Below are positions 6,601-13,286 of a stretch of 15,823 bases of DNA, in pieces. The DNA is from Hominisplanchenecus_A murintestinalis (GTDB lineage: Bacteria; Bacillota; Clostridia; Lachnospirales; Lachnospiraceae). Below the pieces are notes generated by a model that ran no database searches, was not told the DNA's origin, and was given only the letters and a program-made list of their open reading frames with translations. Position numbers and translations under genes: made by a program. The stretch covers positions 1 through 15,823 of the forward strand of contig NZ_CALPCM010000048.1 of NCBI RefSeq assembly GCF_943193015.1. Direction: 5' to 3'. Positions within the stretch are counted from its first letter, which is position 1, and every line of letters starts with the position of its first letter.

Positions 6601-7350
6601 AAATGAAGATATCACAAACTCAAGAAGCCGCTCTGAAAATACTCTATCCGGCTCCATGAGCCGAATTTCCCCTTCTGGTTTGCAACACTTCCCAAGTATC
6701 TGCGGCGCAATCCCCACATCCGCCTCTGCCAGCATCGGTAAATCAAATGCACTGTCCCCGGCAGCTATCGCCTGTTCCGGCTTTACCTTTTCCCGGAGCC
6801 GCTGAAGAGCCGCGCCTTTATTCAGAGATTTCGGGAGCGCATATACTTTTACTCCGTTGCGGAAGACATCCATTCGATTCATATCCAGCTCTTCTTTTAA
6901 CCTGTCTACAGACTCTTCCGGACACCTGCTTTTGGTAAACAGAAACAGATTCCTGATATTTCTGACCTCAAGGCTTCTGTTTTCATCCCTTTCCAGAATT
7001 TCCGCTGCTTTCCACAACTCATCCTGACAGTCTGCCGTCATTTCCACAGACTCCCGATACCAGCCCGCGTCCTCCTGCCCATTTATCAAAAGTACGCCGC
7101 CATTACATACCAGCGCATATGACGGCACTCCCACTCCCAAATCAATCCGGCGGTACTGCTCCTCCGTCCGGGTAGTCACAGGCACAAACAAAAGCCGGGA
7201 CGCCGCATATGTCAGCAGCCCGTATGTCCTTTCCGTAATATACGAAACCTCCCGTCCCTGATAAATTTCTACACACCGTTTCTCCTTACCAATATCATGC
7301 TTATAAGAAAATATCAGAGTATTATCCAAATCCGAAAAAAATGCAATCAT
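6595..7350 (-). CDS. HAD-superfamily phosphatase, Cof/SPP-like
   Basis: The 251-residue protein carries all HAD motifs. Motif I is SDLDNTLI with nucleophile Asp7 and acid/base Asp9; motif II is the Thr-rich VPVTTRTEEQY (Thr59 or Thr60); Lys178 in LNKGAAL is motif III; GDSAFDLPML (Asp199, Asp203) is motif IV. The cap between motifs II and III (roughly 85-170) fits the type IIB cap of Cof-like and sucrose-phosphate-phosphatase-like enzymes acting on small phosphorylated metabolites. AAAGGA lies five bases before the ATG. It is on the same strand as the Ter operon but separated from it by a terminator and a palindromic repeat. HAD phosphatases of this kind occur in the biosynthetic module of some Ter systems, which is a possible role here; the substrate is unknown. 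Confidence 0.85.
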   Translation of the reverse strand: MIAFFSDLDNTLIFSYKHDIGKEKRCVEIYQGREVSYITERTYGLLTYAASRLLFVPVTTRTEEQYRRIDLGVGVPSYALVCNGGVLLINGQEDAGWYRESVEMTADCQDELWKAAEILERDENRSLEVRNIRNLFLFTKSRCPEESVDRLKEELDMNRMDVFRNGVKVYALPKSLNKGAALQRLREKVKPEQAIAAGDSAFDLPMLAEADVGIAPQILGKCCKPEGEIRLMEPDRVFSERLLEFVISSFL

Positions 7351-7373
7351 AAAAATCCTTTCCCAAAGGTGCT

Positions 7374-7402
7374 GCTATAAAGTGCTGCCGTTCAACTTTC
7401 AA
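7374..7402 (-). promoter_or_regulatory. Candidate promoter of the HAD gene at the repeat edge
   Basis: Minus-strand TTGAAA (7402-7397) lies within the conserved 20-mer of the repeat, 17 bp from TATAGC (7379-7374). The leader to the HAD start would be about 18 bases. The -10 is only fair, so support is modest. Confidence 0.35.
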
Positions 7403-7490
7403 ATTGCGGTTTGTCTGCTAGTTCATTGCTTTCCCCTGTCGGTTCCGCGACTGTCCGGGGTAAGCAATGAACTCACAAACAAACCGCAAT
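7390..7490. repeat. Palindromic repeat element, copy A
   Basis: Two nested perfect 12-bp inverted repeats are present: ATTGCGGTTTGT (7403-7414) with ACAAACCGCAAT (7479-7490), and AGTTCATTGCTT (7420-7431) with AAGCAATGAACT (7462-7473). CCCC (7433-7436) and GGGG (7457-7460) sit inside them. The left arm with its flank (7390-7436) aligns without gaps to 15661-15707: 37 of 47 bases are identical, including the 20-mer ctttcaaattgcggtttgtc. It could be a MITE-like miniature element, a structured RNA, or two fused ends of a larger mobile element. No coding frame is seen. Confidence 0.7.
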
Positions 7491-7523
7491 ATAGGGCTGG
7501 CAGCAACGCTGAACCAGCCCTAT
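7491..7523 (-). terminator. Terminator hairpin after the Ca2+ ATPase gene
   Basis: ATAGGGCTGG (7491-7500) and CCAGCCCTAT (7514-7523) form a perfect 10-bp GC-rich stem with a 13-base loop, 15 bases past the ATPase stop. There is no clean U-run on the minus side because the palindromic element begins immediately, so termination strength is uncertain. Confidence 0.6.
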
Positions 7524-7537
7524 TTCATTGTGTAGTA

Positions 7538-10198
7538 TTATTTTTCTCCGCCCACAGCCACTTTCCTTACCATGTCTACCGGAATCATGGTAACTGCCAG
7601 CAGGATTACCGCAATCCAGCCCTGGATGCCGAACGGCACGCAGCTGAACATGCTTCCAATCCACCGGAATGGTGCAAACGGAATCAGCGCCGCGTTTACA
7701 ATCGCAAACTGGACGGCGATGATGATGAAGAACACTTTGAGGAATCCTGTATTCTCATCCAATCCCCTGAATATGCCAAAGCGGTCGTCACGCACATTGA
7801 ATCCGTTAAACAGCGCGCTTACAATAAACAGGACAAAGTACCCTGTCAGATGCTGCTCTTCGTTTGCAAACAGCCCTGCAAAGAACGGCAGCTTTAAGAA
7901 AAGAAAACTGATAATCGTAAGCCATGCGCCCATTGTAAGAATCTGCGCCATCATTTTCTTGTTTACGATGCTTTCGTCTCTTCTTCTCGGCTTCTCATCC
8001 ATATATTTCTTCAAAGCCGGCTCGTTGCCGAGCATGATTGCCCCCAGCCCGTCCATAACCAGGTTGACGAACAGCAGGTGGGTTACTTTCAAAGGCTCCT
8101 CTACGCCGAAGAATGGCGCGACAGCGCTCACTACCACTGCCGCTACGTTGATTACCAGCTGGAACTTACAGAATTTCAGGATATTGTGGTAAATCGTCCT
8201 GCCGTACCAGATGGCGTCTTTGATGGACTTAAAGTTATCGTCCAGGATAACAATCTTTCCTGCCTCTTTCGCTGCTTCCGTCCCGCTTCCCATAGCAAAG
8301 CCTACGTCCGCGCGTTTCAGTGCTGGAGAGTCGTTTACGCCGTCTCCGGTCATACCTACGACCAGATTCATCTCCTGGCACAGCCTTACCATACGGGACT
8401 TATCCGTCGGAAGCGCCCGGGCAATAACACGGATATGTGGAATCATTGCCTTTACTTCTTCATCAGACATCTCATTAAGCTGTGCGGAGGAAATCGCTTT
8501 ATCCTCTTCACTCTTCAAAAGCCCGGCGTCTTTTGCAATCGCTACTGCCGTCTCCAGCCTGTCCCCGGTAATCATAACTACCTGGATGCCCGCATTCTGT
8601 ACTTCTTCAATCGCTTCTTTCGCCTCCGGGCGCACATCATCGCGGATGCCGACCAGACCGATCACCACGATATCGTCGTTAATGGCGTTTTCCACCATCG
8701 CTTTCTCTGAGTAACCAAAGGCCAGGACACGCATTGCCTTTGCCGCAAGCTCATCAATCTTTTTGTTGAGGACTTCTTTATCCAGCTTCTGCTCTTTTCC
8801 GTCCCCGTCCAGATACCGTGCCGCAGACGCCAGCAGCTTCTCCGGCGCGCCTTTGTAGAATGTTTTTCCCAAGCTGTCAATCCTCGCCTGGCTGAATTTA
8901 TTCGCAGAGTTAAAGCCCTGGCTCGCCGTAACCGCACAGTCTTTATCCGATTCAAGCGCCAGGAATACAGGCTCTCCGATAAATTTCATCAACGCCTGGT
9001 CCGTGGCATTTCCGCCGATAACCCGGTGGGAAGAATCAAACATAGACTGTGTATTTTTTCCTATCGCAAGGTCTACCAGACCTTTCACCTGGCTGTGTTT
9101 GCTTAAATCCGCAAGACTGATGGACTTTCCGTCCGCAGTAAAAAAGTCCACAACTTCAAGCCTTCCTTTTGTAATCGTCCCCGTCTTATCGCTGAACAGG
9201 ATATTCAGGGAACCTGCTGTTTCGATACCTTCCGCTTTCCGCACAAGCACATTGTGGGCAAGCATTTTGCTGGTATTTTGCATAAGCACCAGGGAAATCA
9301 TCAATGGCAGACCCTCCGGCACTGCGCACACGATGATAACTACCGCAAGGGAAACCGCTTCTACGATTTTCTTGACAACTACCTCAACGCCCAGCCCGAA
9401 GAAAGCGTCAAATCCCCCTGCCGACGTGACAAAATATGCAAAATACAGGACTGCTATCACGATTGCCCCGATATAACCAAAAGTAGAAATCTGCTTTGCC
9501 AACTTTGAGAGCTTCACTTTCAGTGGGGAATCCGGCTCATTCTCCTGCATTTCCTCCGCCATCTTGCCCATCATGGTTTTCAGGCCGACTTTCCTGACGT
9601 CAAGAATCCCCTCCCCGTCAAATACCACGGCTCCCCGGAACAGAGAATGGGCGTCCACAAATGTGTCGCCTGTGATATTTTCTGCAAGCTCGACTCCTTC
9701 GCCCGCAGCCGTTTTCTTACATTCCTCCGCCTCTCCGTTCAGCGCGGAATTGTCGACCCGCAGGCTGCCGGAGACGAGGATGCCGTCTGCCGGAATCTTA
9801 TCGCCGGACTGCAGGAGCACCTTGTCTCCTACAACTACATCATCCACATCAATCACTGTCACCAGGCCATTTCTGTGTACCTTGCATTTATCTTTTTCTG
9901 TACTGTCTTTTAGTTCACGGTATTTCGTATCACTGGCAACACCTGTCTTCGCAGATACAAATGCAACAATCAGCACTGCCACAATCGTTCCCAAAGGCTC
10001 GTAGATTTCCGCGTAGCCAAAGCAGAACATAACAATCATCAGCGCCGCAATCGCCAGAAGAATTTTAATCATCGGGTCGCCAAAAGTTTCTTTAAATTCC
10101 TCCCAGAAGGTTGTCGGTTCTGAATCCGGTATCACATTTGAGCCATGCTGCTGCCGCGAGGCTTCCACCTCTTTATCGGTTAAACCATTGAATTTCAT
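7538..10198 (-). CDS. P-type Ca2+-translocating ATPase (PMCA/P2B-like)
   Basis: This 886-residue integral membrane pump should export Ca2+ at the cost of ATP. Membrane segments lie at about 43-85, 238-310 and 670-880. The actuator domain has SGDKIPADG (131-139). Asp337 in SDKTGTITKG is the phosphorylated residue. FYKGAPEK in the nucleotide domain, MITGDRLETAVA and GMTGDGVNDSPALKRADVGFAMG complete the catalytic set. The M4 motif VPEGLP (293-298) and NLVMDGLGA in M6 supply the Glu, Asn and Asp expected for one Ca2+ site of the plasma-membrane type. AAAGGGG precedes the ATG. It is the last gene of the Ter operon, 80 bases after the third terD gene, and ends at a hairpin. TerD proteins bind Ca2+, so the pump may set or respond to the calcium signal they sense; it may also replace the absent TerC. 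Substrate is inferred from family motifs. Confidence 0.9.
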   Translation of the reverse strand: MKFNGLTDKEVEASRQQHGSNVIPDSEPTTFWEEFKETFGDPMIKILLAIAALMIVMFCFGYAEIYEPLGTIVAVLIVAFVSAKTGVASDTKYRELKDSTEKDKCKVHRNGLVTVIDVDDVVVGDKVLLQSGDKIPADGILVSGSLRVDNSALNGEAEECKKTAAGEGVELAENITGDTFVDAHSLFRGAVVFDGEGILDVRKVGLKTMMGKMAEEMQENEPDSPLKVKLSKLAKQISTFGYIGAIVIAVLYFAYFVTSAGGFDAFFGLGVEVVVKKIVEAVSLAVVIIVCAVPEGLPLMISLVLMQNTSKMLAHNVLVRKAEGIETAGSLNILFSDKTGTITKGRLEVVDFFTADGKSISLADLSKHSQVKGLVDLAIGKNTQSMFDSSHRVIGGNATDQALMKFIGEPVFLALESDKDCAVTASQGFNSANKFSQARIDSLGKTFYKGAPEKLLASAARYLDGDGKEQKLDKEVLNKKIDELAAKAMRVLAFGYSEKAMVENAINDDIVVIGLVGIRDDVRPEAKEAIEEVQNAGIQVVMITGDRLETAVAIAKDAGLLKSEEDKAISSAQLNEMSDEEVKAMIPHIRVIARALPTDKSRMVRLCQEMNLVVGMTGDGVNDSPALKRADVGFAMGSGTEAAKEAGKIVILDDNFKSIKDAIWYGRTIYHNILKFCKFQLVINVAAVVVSAVAPFFGVEEPLKVTHLLFVNLVMDGLGAIMLGNEPALKKYMDEKPRRRDESIVNKKMMAQILTMGAWLTIISFLFLKLPFFAGLFANEEQHLTGYFVLFIVSALFNGFNVRDDRFGIFRGLDENTGFLKVFFIIIAVQFAIVNAALIPFAPFRWIGSMFSCVPFGIQGWIAVILLAVTMIPVDMVRKVAVGGEK

Positions 10199-10241
10199 TC
10201 TTGCCCCTTTCTGACGCGCCTGCGCGCCATCTTGGTAAATT

Positions 10242-10257
10242 AGGAAGTTAACTTCCT
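10242..10257. promoter_or_regulatory. 16-bp perfect palindrome between terD3 and the ATPase gene
   Basis: AGGAAGTTAACTTCCT is self-complementary over all 16 bases, 22 bases after the third terD stop and about 44 bases before the ATPase start. It could be a dimeric repressor site or a small mRNA hairpin tuning ATPase expression. A GCGCGCC-rich patch follows at 10216-10228. Confidence 0.35.
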
Positions 10258-10278
10258 CACTTTTAACCTCTTGTCATT

Positions 10279-10866
10279 CTATACGTATCTCTTTACTAAA
10301 TCACTGATGCTTCCGTCGTTCGTTCCCTGTCCGATGGCGTTGAATTTCCATTCATTATTGTAACGGTACACTTCTCCGAATACCATACCTGTCATCCCGG
10401 AATAATTTTCCGTGAGGTTATACCTGCACATCTCGCGGTTGTTTCCCGCATCCACCAGACGGATGAAGGCATTCTGAATCATTCCAAAATGCTGGTTCCG
10501 CTTAAATGCATGGTAAATATTTACCACAATCACAATCCTGTCATACTCTGCCGGAACATGCGCCAGGTCGATAACAATCTGCTCATCATCTCCTTCGCCT
10601 GCGCCCGTCAGGTTATCGCCCATATGCTGAACCGTCCCAGACATATGGCGGAGGTTCGCAAAATAAACCACATCCCTGTTATCACAGAACTTCCCGCCTT
10701 TCAACAGGATAGCCGAAGCGTCGCAATCAATAGGCTGCGGCTTCGGCGCAAAGAATCCACGGGCTCTCGGCGCCTCGTCCCATCCGAGACCTACTACTAT
10801 TTTGGCGAGACCTGCGCTCTCTTTTGTCAGGCTCACCTTTTGTCCTTTTTGTAAACTGATTGACAT
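10279..10866 (-). CDS. TerD-family protein, YceC-like paralogue
   Basis: This 195-residue protein is the most divergent of three TerD paralogues. It starts with the family signature SLQKGQKVSLTK and VVGLGWD, then has a proline- and basic-rich insertion (about 31-45) and IDCDASAI (46-53) where the others have FDLDxAAF. This matches my memory of B. subtilis YceC. The acidic Ca2+-binding block GDNLTGAGEGDDEQI (83-97) is intact and the C-terminal KFNAIG motif is kept. TerD domains are small cytoplasmic beta-sandwiches that bind Ca2+ and act in stress, tellurite and phage resistance systems by an unresolved mechanism. AAGGAGG overlaps the stop of the upstream paralogue, 12 bases away, so the two are cotranslated. 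Confidence 0.88.
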   Translation of the reverse strand: MSISLQKGQKVSLTKESAGLAKIVVGLGWDEAPRARGFFAPKPQPIDCDASAILLKGGKFCDNRDVVYFANLRHMSGTVQHMGDNLTGAGEGDDEQIVIDLAHVPAEYDRIVIVVNIYHAFKRNQHFGMIQNAFIRLVDAGNNREMCRYNLTENYSGMTGMVFGEVYRYNNEWKFNAIGQGTNDGSISDLVKRYV

Positions 10867-10878
10867 TTCGATTCCTCC

Positions 10879-11460
10879 TTATTCTACGTCCACGCCAAAG
10901 CTTGCACAGAGCGCTGCAAGACCGCCCTGGTAGCCGCTTCCGATGGCGTTAAACTTCCACTCATTTCCATTCTTGTACAGTTCCCCAAACACTGCCGCTG
11001 TTTCAATAGAAAAATCCTCGCCCAAGTCATACCGCAGCATTTCCTCTCCGGTATCTTCATTGTAGATGCGGATAAACGCATTGCTGACCTGCCCAAAATT
11101 CTGCCTTCTCGTCTCAGCGTCATAAATAGTTACCGTAAATACAATCTTCGCAATATTTGCCGGAACGGCAGAAAGATTTACTTTAATCTGCTCATCATCC
11201 CCTTCACCCTCGCCTGTCAGGTTATCTCCCATATGCTGGACGCTCCCTGACGGATGTGTAAGGTTTCCGTAAAATACAAAATCTTCTCCCCTGGATACCT
11301 TCCCGTTCTCTGTGACAAGAAATGCAGCTCCATCCAAATCAAAAGCGCCGCCTGTATCAAACTGGTTCACATCCCAGCCTACGCCGACTACTACTTTTGA
11401 CAGTCCCGGATTTCCTTTCGTCAGACTTACTTTCTGCCCTTTTTGCAAATTAATTGGCAT
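10879..11460 (-). CDS. terD: TerD-family calcium-binding stress protein (second paralogue)
   Basis: A 193-residue single-domain TerD protein with PINLQKGQKVSLTKG at the N-terminus, VGVGWDVNQFDTG, the acidic FDLDGAAF motif (40-47) and GDNLTGEGEGDDEQI (78-92), which together match the Ca2+ ligands of TerD. YDLGEDFSIETAAVFGELY and WKFNAIGSG complete the fold. It is the same length as the first paralogue and much closer to it than to the third, indicating a recent duplication. AAAGGAGG lies eight bases before the ATG. Family members in B. subtilis (YceD, YceE) belong to an envelope-stress operon with TelA and YceG homologues, the same company as here. The individual role of each paralogue is unknown. 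Confidence 0.92.
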   Translation of the reverse strand: MPINLQKGQKVSLTKGNPGLSKVVVGVGWDVNQFDTGGAFDLDGAAFLVTENGKVSRGEDFVFYGNLTHPSGSVQHMGDNLTGEGEGDDEQIKVNLSAVPANIAKIVFTVTIYDAETRRQNFGQVSNAFIRIYNEDTGEEMLRYDLGEDFSIETAAVFGELYKNGNEWKFNAIGSGYQGGLAALCASFGVDVE

Positions 11461-11515
11461 TTCAAATTCCTCCTTTAAATACCGCCGCCATCTGACGGCG
11501 TACTATAAGCAATCT

Positions 11516-12097
11516 TTAAGCTACCTCAATCCCATAATGTCCGCAAAGTGCCGCAAGGCCGCCCTGGAAACCGCTTCCAATGGCATTAAACTTCCATTCT
11601 CCGTTATGACGGTACAGCTCGCCTACTACCACTGCCGTTTCAATCGAGAAATCTTCGCCAAGGTCGTAACGGATAAGCTCGCTGCCTGTCGCCGTATCCA
11701 CAATCCTGATAAACGCGTTGCTGACCTGTCCGAAATTCTGCCTCCGCAGCTCCGCATCATAAATCGTTACCGTAAATACTACCCTGGATACATTCGCCGG
11801 GATTATCGTGAGGTCAACTTCTATCTGCTCATCGTCGCCGTCTCCGCCTCCCGTCAGGTTATCGCCCATATGCTTTACCGCTCCGCTGTTATGCTCCAGA
11901 TTCCCATAGAAAATAAATTCCCGCTCCGTCGGGCATTTTCCATTTTCTCCTACCATAAATGCCGCAGCGTCCAGGTCAAAGTCCGCGCCGGAATCAAATG
12001 CATTTACATCCCAGCCCAGCCCGACCATAATATTTTTAAGGCTTGGATTTCCTTTCGTTAAATCAACTTTCTGTCCTTTCTGCAAATTAATCGGCAT
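11516..12097 (-). CDS. terD: TerD-family calcium-binding stress protein (first paralogue)
   Basis: A 193-residue TerD domain with PINLQKGQKVDLTKG, LGWDVNAFDSG, FDLDAAAF (40-47) and GDNLTGGGDGDDEQI (78-92), so the full acidic set expected for Ca2+ coordination is present. RYDLGEDFSIETAVVVGELY and WKFNAIGSGFQGGLAALC are shared with the second paralogue. AAGGAGGG lies eight bases before the ATG in the 36-base gap after telA, the best ribosome binding site of the operon. The 55-base gap to the next terD contains a small CGCCG/CGGCG hairpin that could stabilise or punctuate the mRNA. It is probably cytoplasmic and could associate with the TelA and YceG products, but no direct partner can be read from sequence. 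Confidence 0.92.
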   Translation of the reverse strand: MPINLQKGQKVDLTKGNPSLKNIMVGLGWDVNAFDSGADFDLDAAAFMVGENGKCPTEREFIFYGNLEHNSGAVKHMGDNLTGGGDGDDEQIEVDLTIIPANVSRVVFTVTIYDAELRRQNFGQVSNAFIRIVDTATGSELIRYDLGEDFSIETAVVVGELYRHNGEWKFNAIGSGFQGGLAALCGHYGIEVA

Positions 12098-12133
12098 AGC
12101 TTTCCCTCCTTAAATTATAATATTCCTTGATTT

Positions 12134-13285
12134 CTACCTTTTATTAGGCATTTGATACATGCTGTTAAATTCCCGTTTAATATTCTCAAGCCGCGCCTTG
12201 TCATCGATGCGCTGCCGTTTTGCATTTTCCTGAATCTGCTTTGTCTCTTCGATGCCGCTGACAATCGTCCGCCAGGTGGTTTCCAGTGTCTCTATCTTGA
12301 TAGAGCTTCCCGCCGCCATCTTCGCAGTAGCTTTCGACTGGGCTACCGTGTTTTTCGCATTCCGTATCAGCATCTCATTCGTCTTTTCATCTAATGCCGA
12401 CATAGCGTCTGCCTGAATCTTCTGACGCTTGAGCATGATAGCCTGTGCCAGCGCCTGTTTGAAAATCGGAAGCGTGATGATAAATGCGGAATTAATCTTA
12501 CGCACCAGGTTCATGTTCGTGAATTCCATAGTCTTAATCATCGGAATCGACTGCATCGCCACATTCTCAGCAGTCCGCAGATCCTGCGTCCTCTGCTCCA
12601 GCATCATCAGCGCCTGCTGCAGCGACGTAATCTCAAACTGGATGGAATTGTCGCCCGTGGCCTCCATGTCCGCCTGCCTCTTTTCGATATACTCTTCAAT
12701 CTCCCTGCAGCCCTGTTCCCCGGCTAAGATATATTTCACCAAATCGTGGTAAAATCCCACGTTTGCGTCAAACATCTGATTCAGCTTGCGGTTCGACTTC
12801 TTAATCTCGGACTCGTACTGTTTCAATTCTACATAAATCTTATCTACTTCATCTCCCATCGTCCGGTATTTTTCCAGAATCTTATCCAGCTGCTTTTTCA
12901 TATTGCCGAACAGCTTGGAAAACAGCCCAGGACTTTCCTCCTTAACTTCTTCAATGTCAAACTTTGACATGATCTTCGCCAGGGTGTTCAGCAGTGTGCT
13001 GGACTCGTTAAGCTGCGACAAATCCATACCGTTCAGCACCACGTCGGAAGCTTTTGAAATCTCTTCCGCCGCCTGCGCCCCAAAAGTAACGATTGTCTCC
13101 AGATTGTCAATTTCAATCGTGCTCACAAGCGCGTCCACTTCCGGTGAATTTACCAGCTCCGTGTTCATCTGCTCCCTGTCAGCCACAATATCATATTGCT
13201 CTACGACCGCTATCTCTTCTTTCGTATCCGGGACAGCGGAAACTGTCGGCTGCTGCACAGCCGCTTTGCTAAAGTCTAATCCCAT
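12134..13285 (-). CDS. telA: TelA/YceH-family toxic anion resistance protein
   Basis: This 383-residue protein belongs to the TelA family (toxic anion resistance, YceH in B. subtilis), linked to tellurite, nisin and envelope stress tolerance. It has no signal peptide or membrane segment and is mostly helical, with long heptad-like stretches (about 115-190 and 320-380). Characteristic blocks are visible: YKQYESEI-like VELKQYESEIKKSNRKLNQM, GEQGCREIEEYIEKR, QSIPMIKTMEFTNMNLVRKINSAFIITLPIFKQALAQAIM and a C-terminal TTWRTIVSGIEETKQIQ. I chose the ATG at 13285 (MGLDFSKAAV) because AGAGAGG precedes it by eight bases; an ATG ten codons upstream lies inside yceG and lacks a site. It starts one base after the yceG stop, so translation is coupled. 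Confidence 0.92.
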   Translation of the reverse strand: MGLDFSKAAVQQPTVSAVPDTKEEIAVVEQYDIVADREQMNTELVNSPEVDALVSTIEIDNLETIVTFGAQAAEEISKASDVVLNGMDLSQLNESSTLLNTLAKIMSKFDIEEVKEESPGLFSKLFGNMKKQLDKILEKYRTMGDEVDKIYVELKQYESEIKKSNRKLNQMFDANVGFYHDLVKYILAGEQGCREIEEYIEKRQADMEATGDNSIQFEITSLQQALMMLEQRTQDLRTAENVAMQSIPMIKTMEFTNMNLVRKINSAFIITLPIFKQALAQAIMLKRQKIQADAMSALDEKTNEMLIRNAKNTVAQSKATAKMAAGSSIKIETLETTWRTIVSGIEETKQIQENAKRQRIDDKARLENIKREFNSMYQMPNKR

Positions 13286-13286
13286 A

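Noticed and set aside
7538..10198. Long plus-strand frames opposite the ATPase gene (for example 7572-8192, 8078-8710, 8211-8714, 9003-9476, 9564-10004)
   Set aside because: They lie antisense to a complete P-type ATPase with all motifs, have Ser/Thr-rich low-information translations, and lack ribosome binding sites. They are codon shadows.
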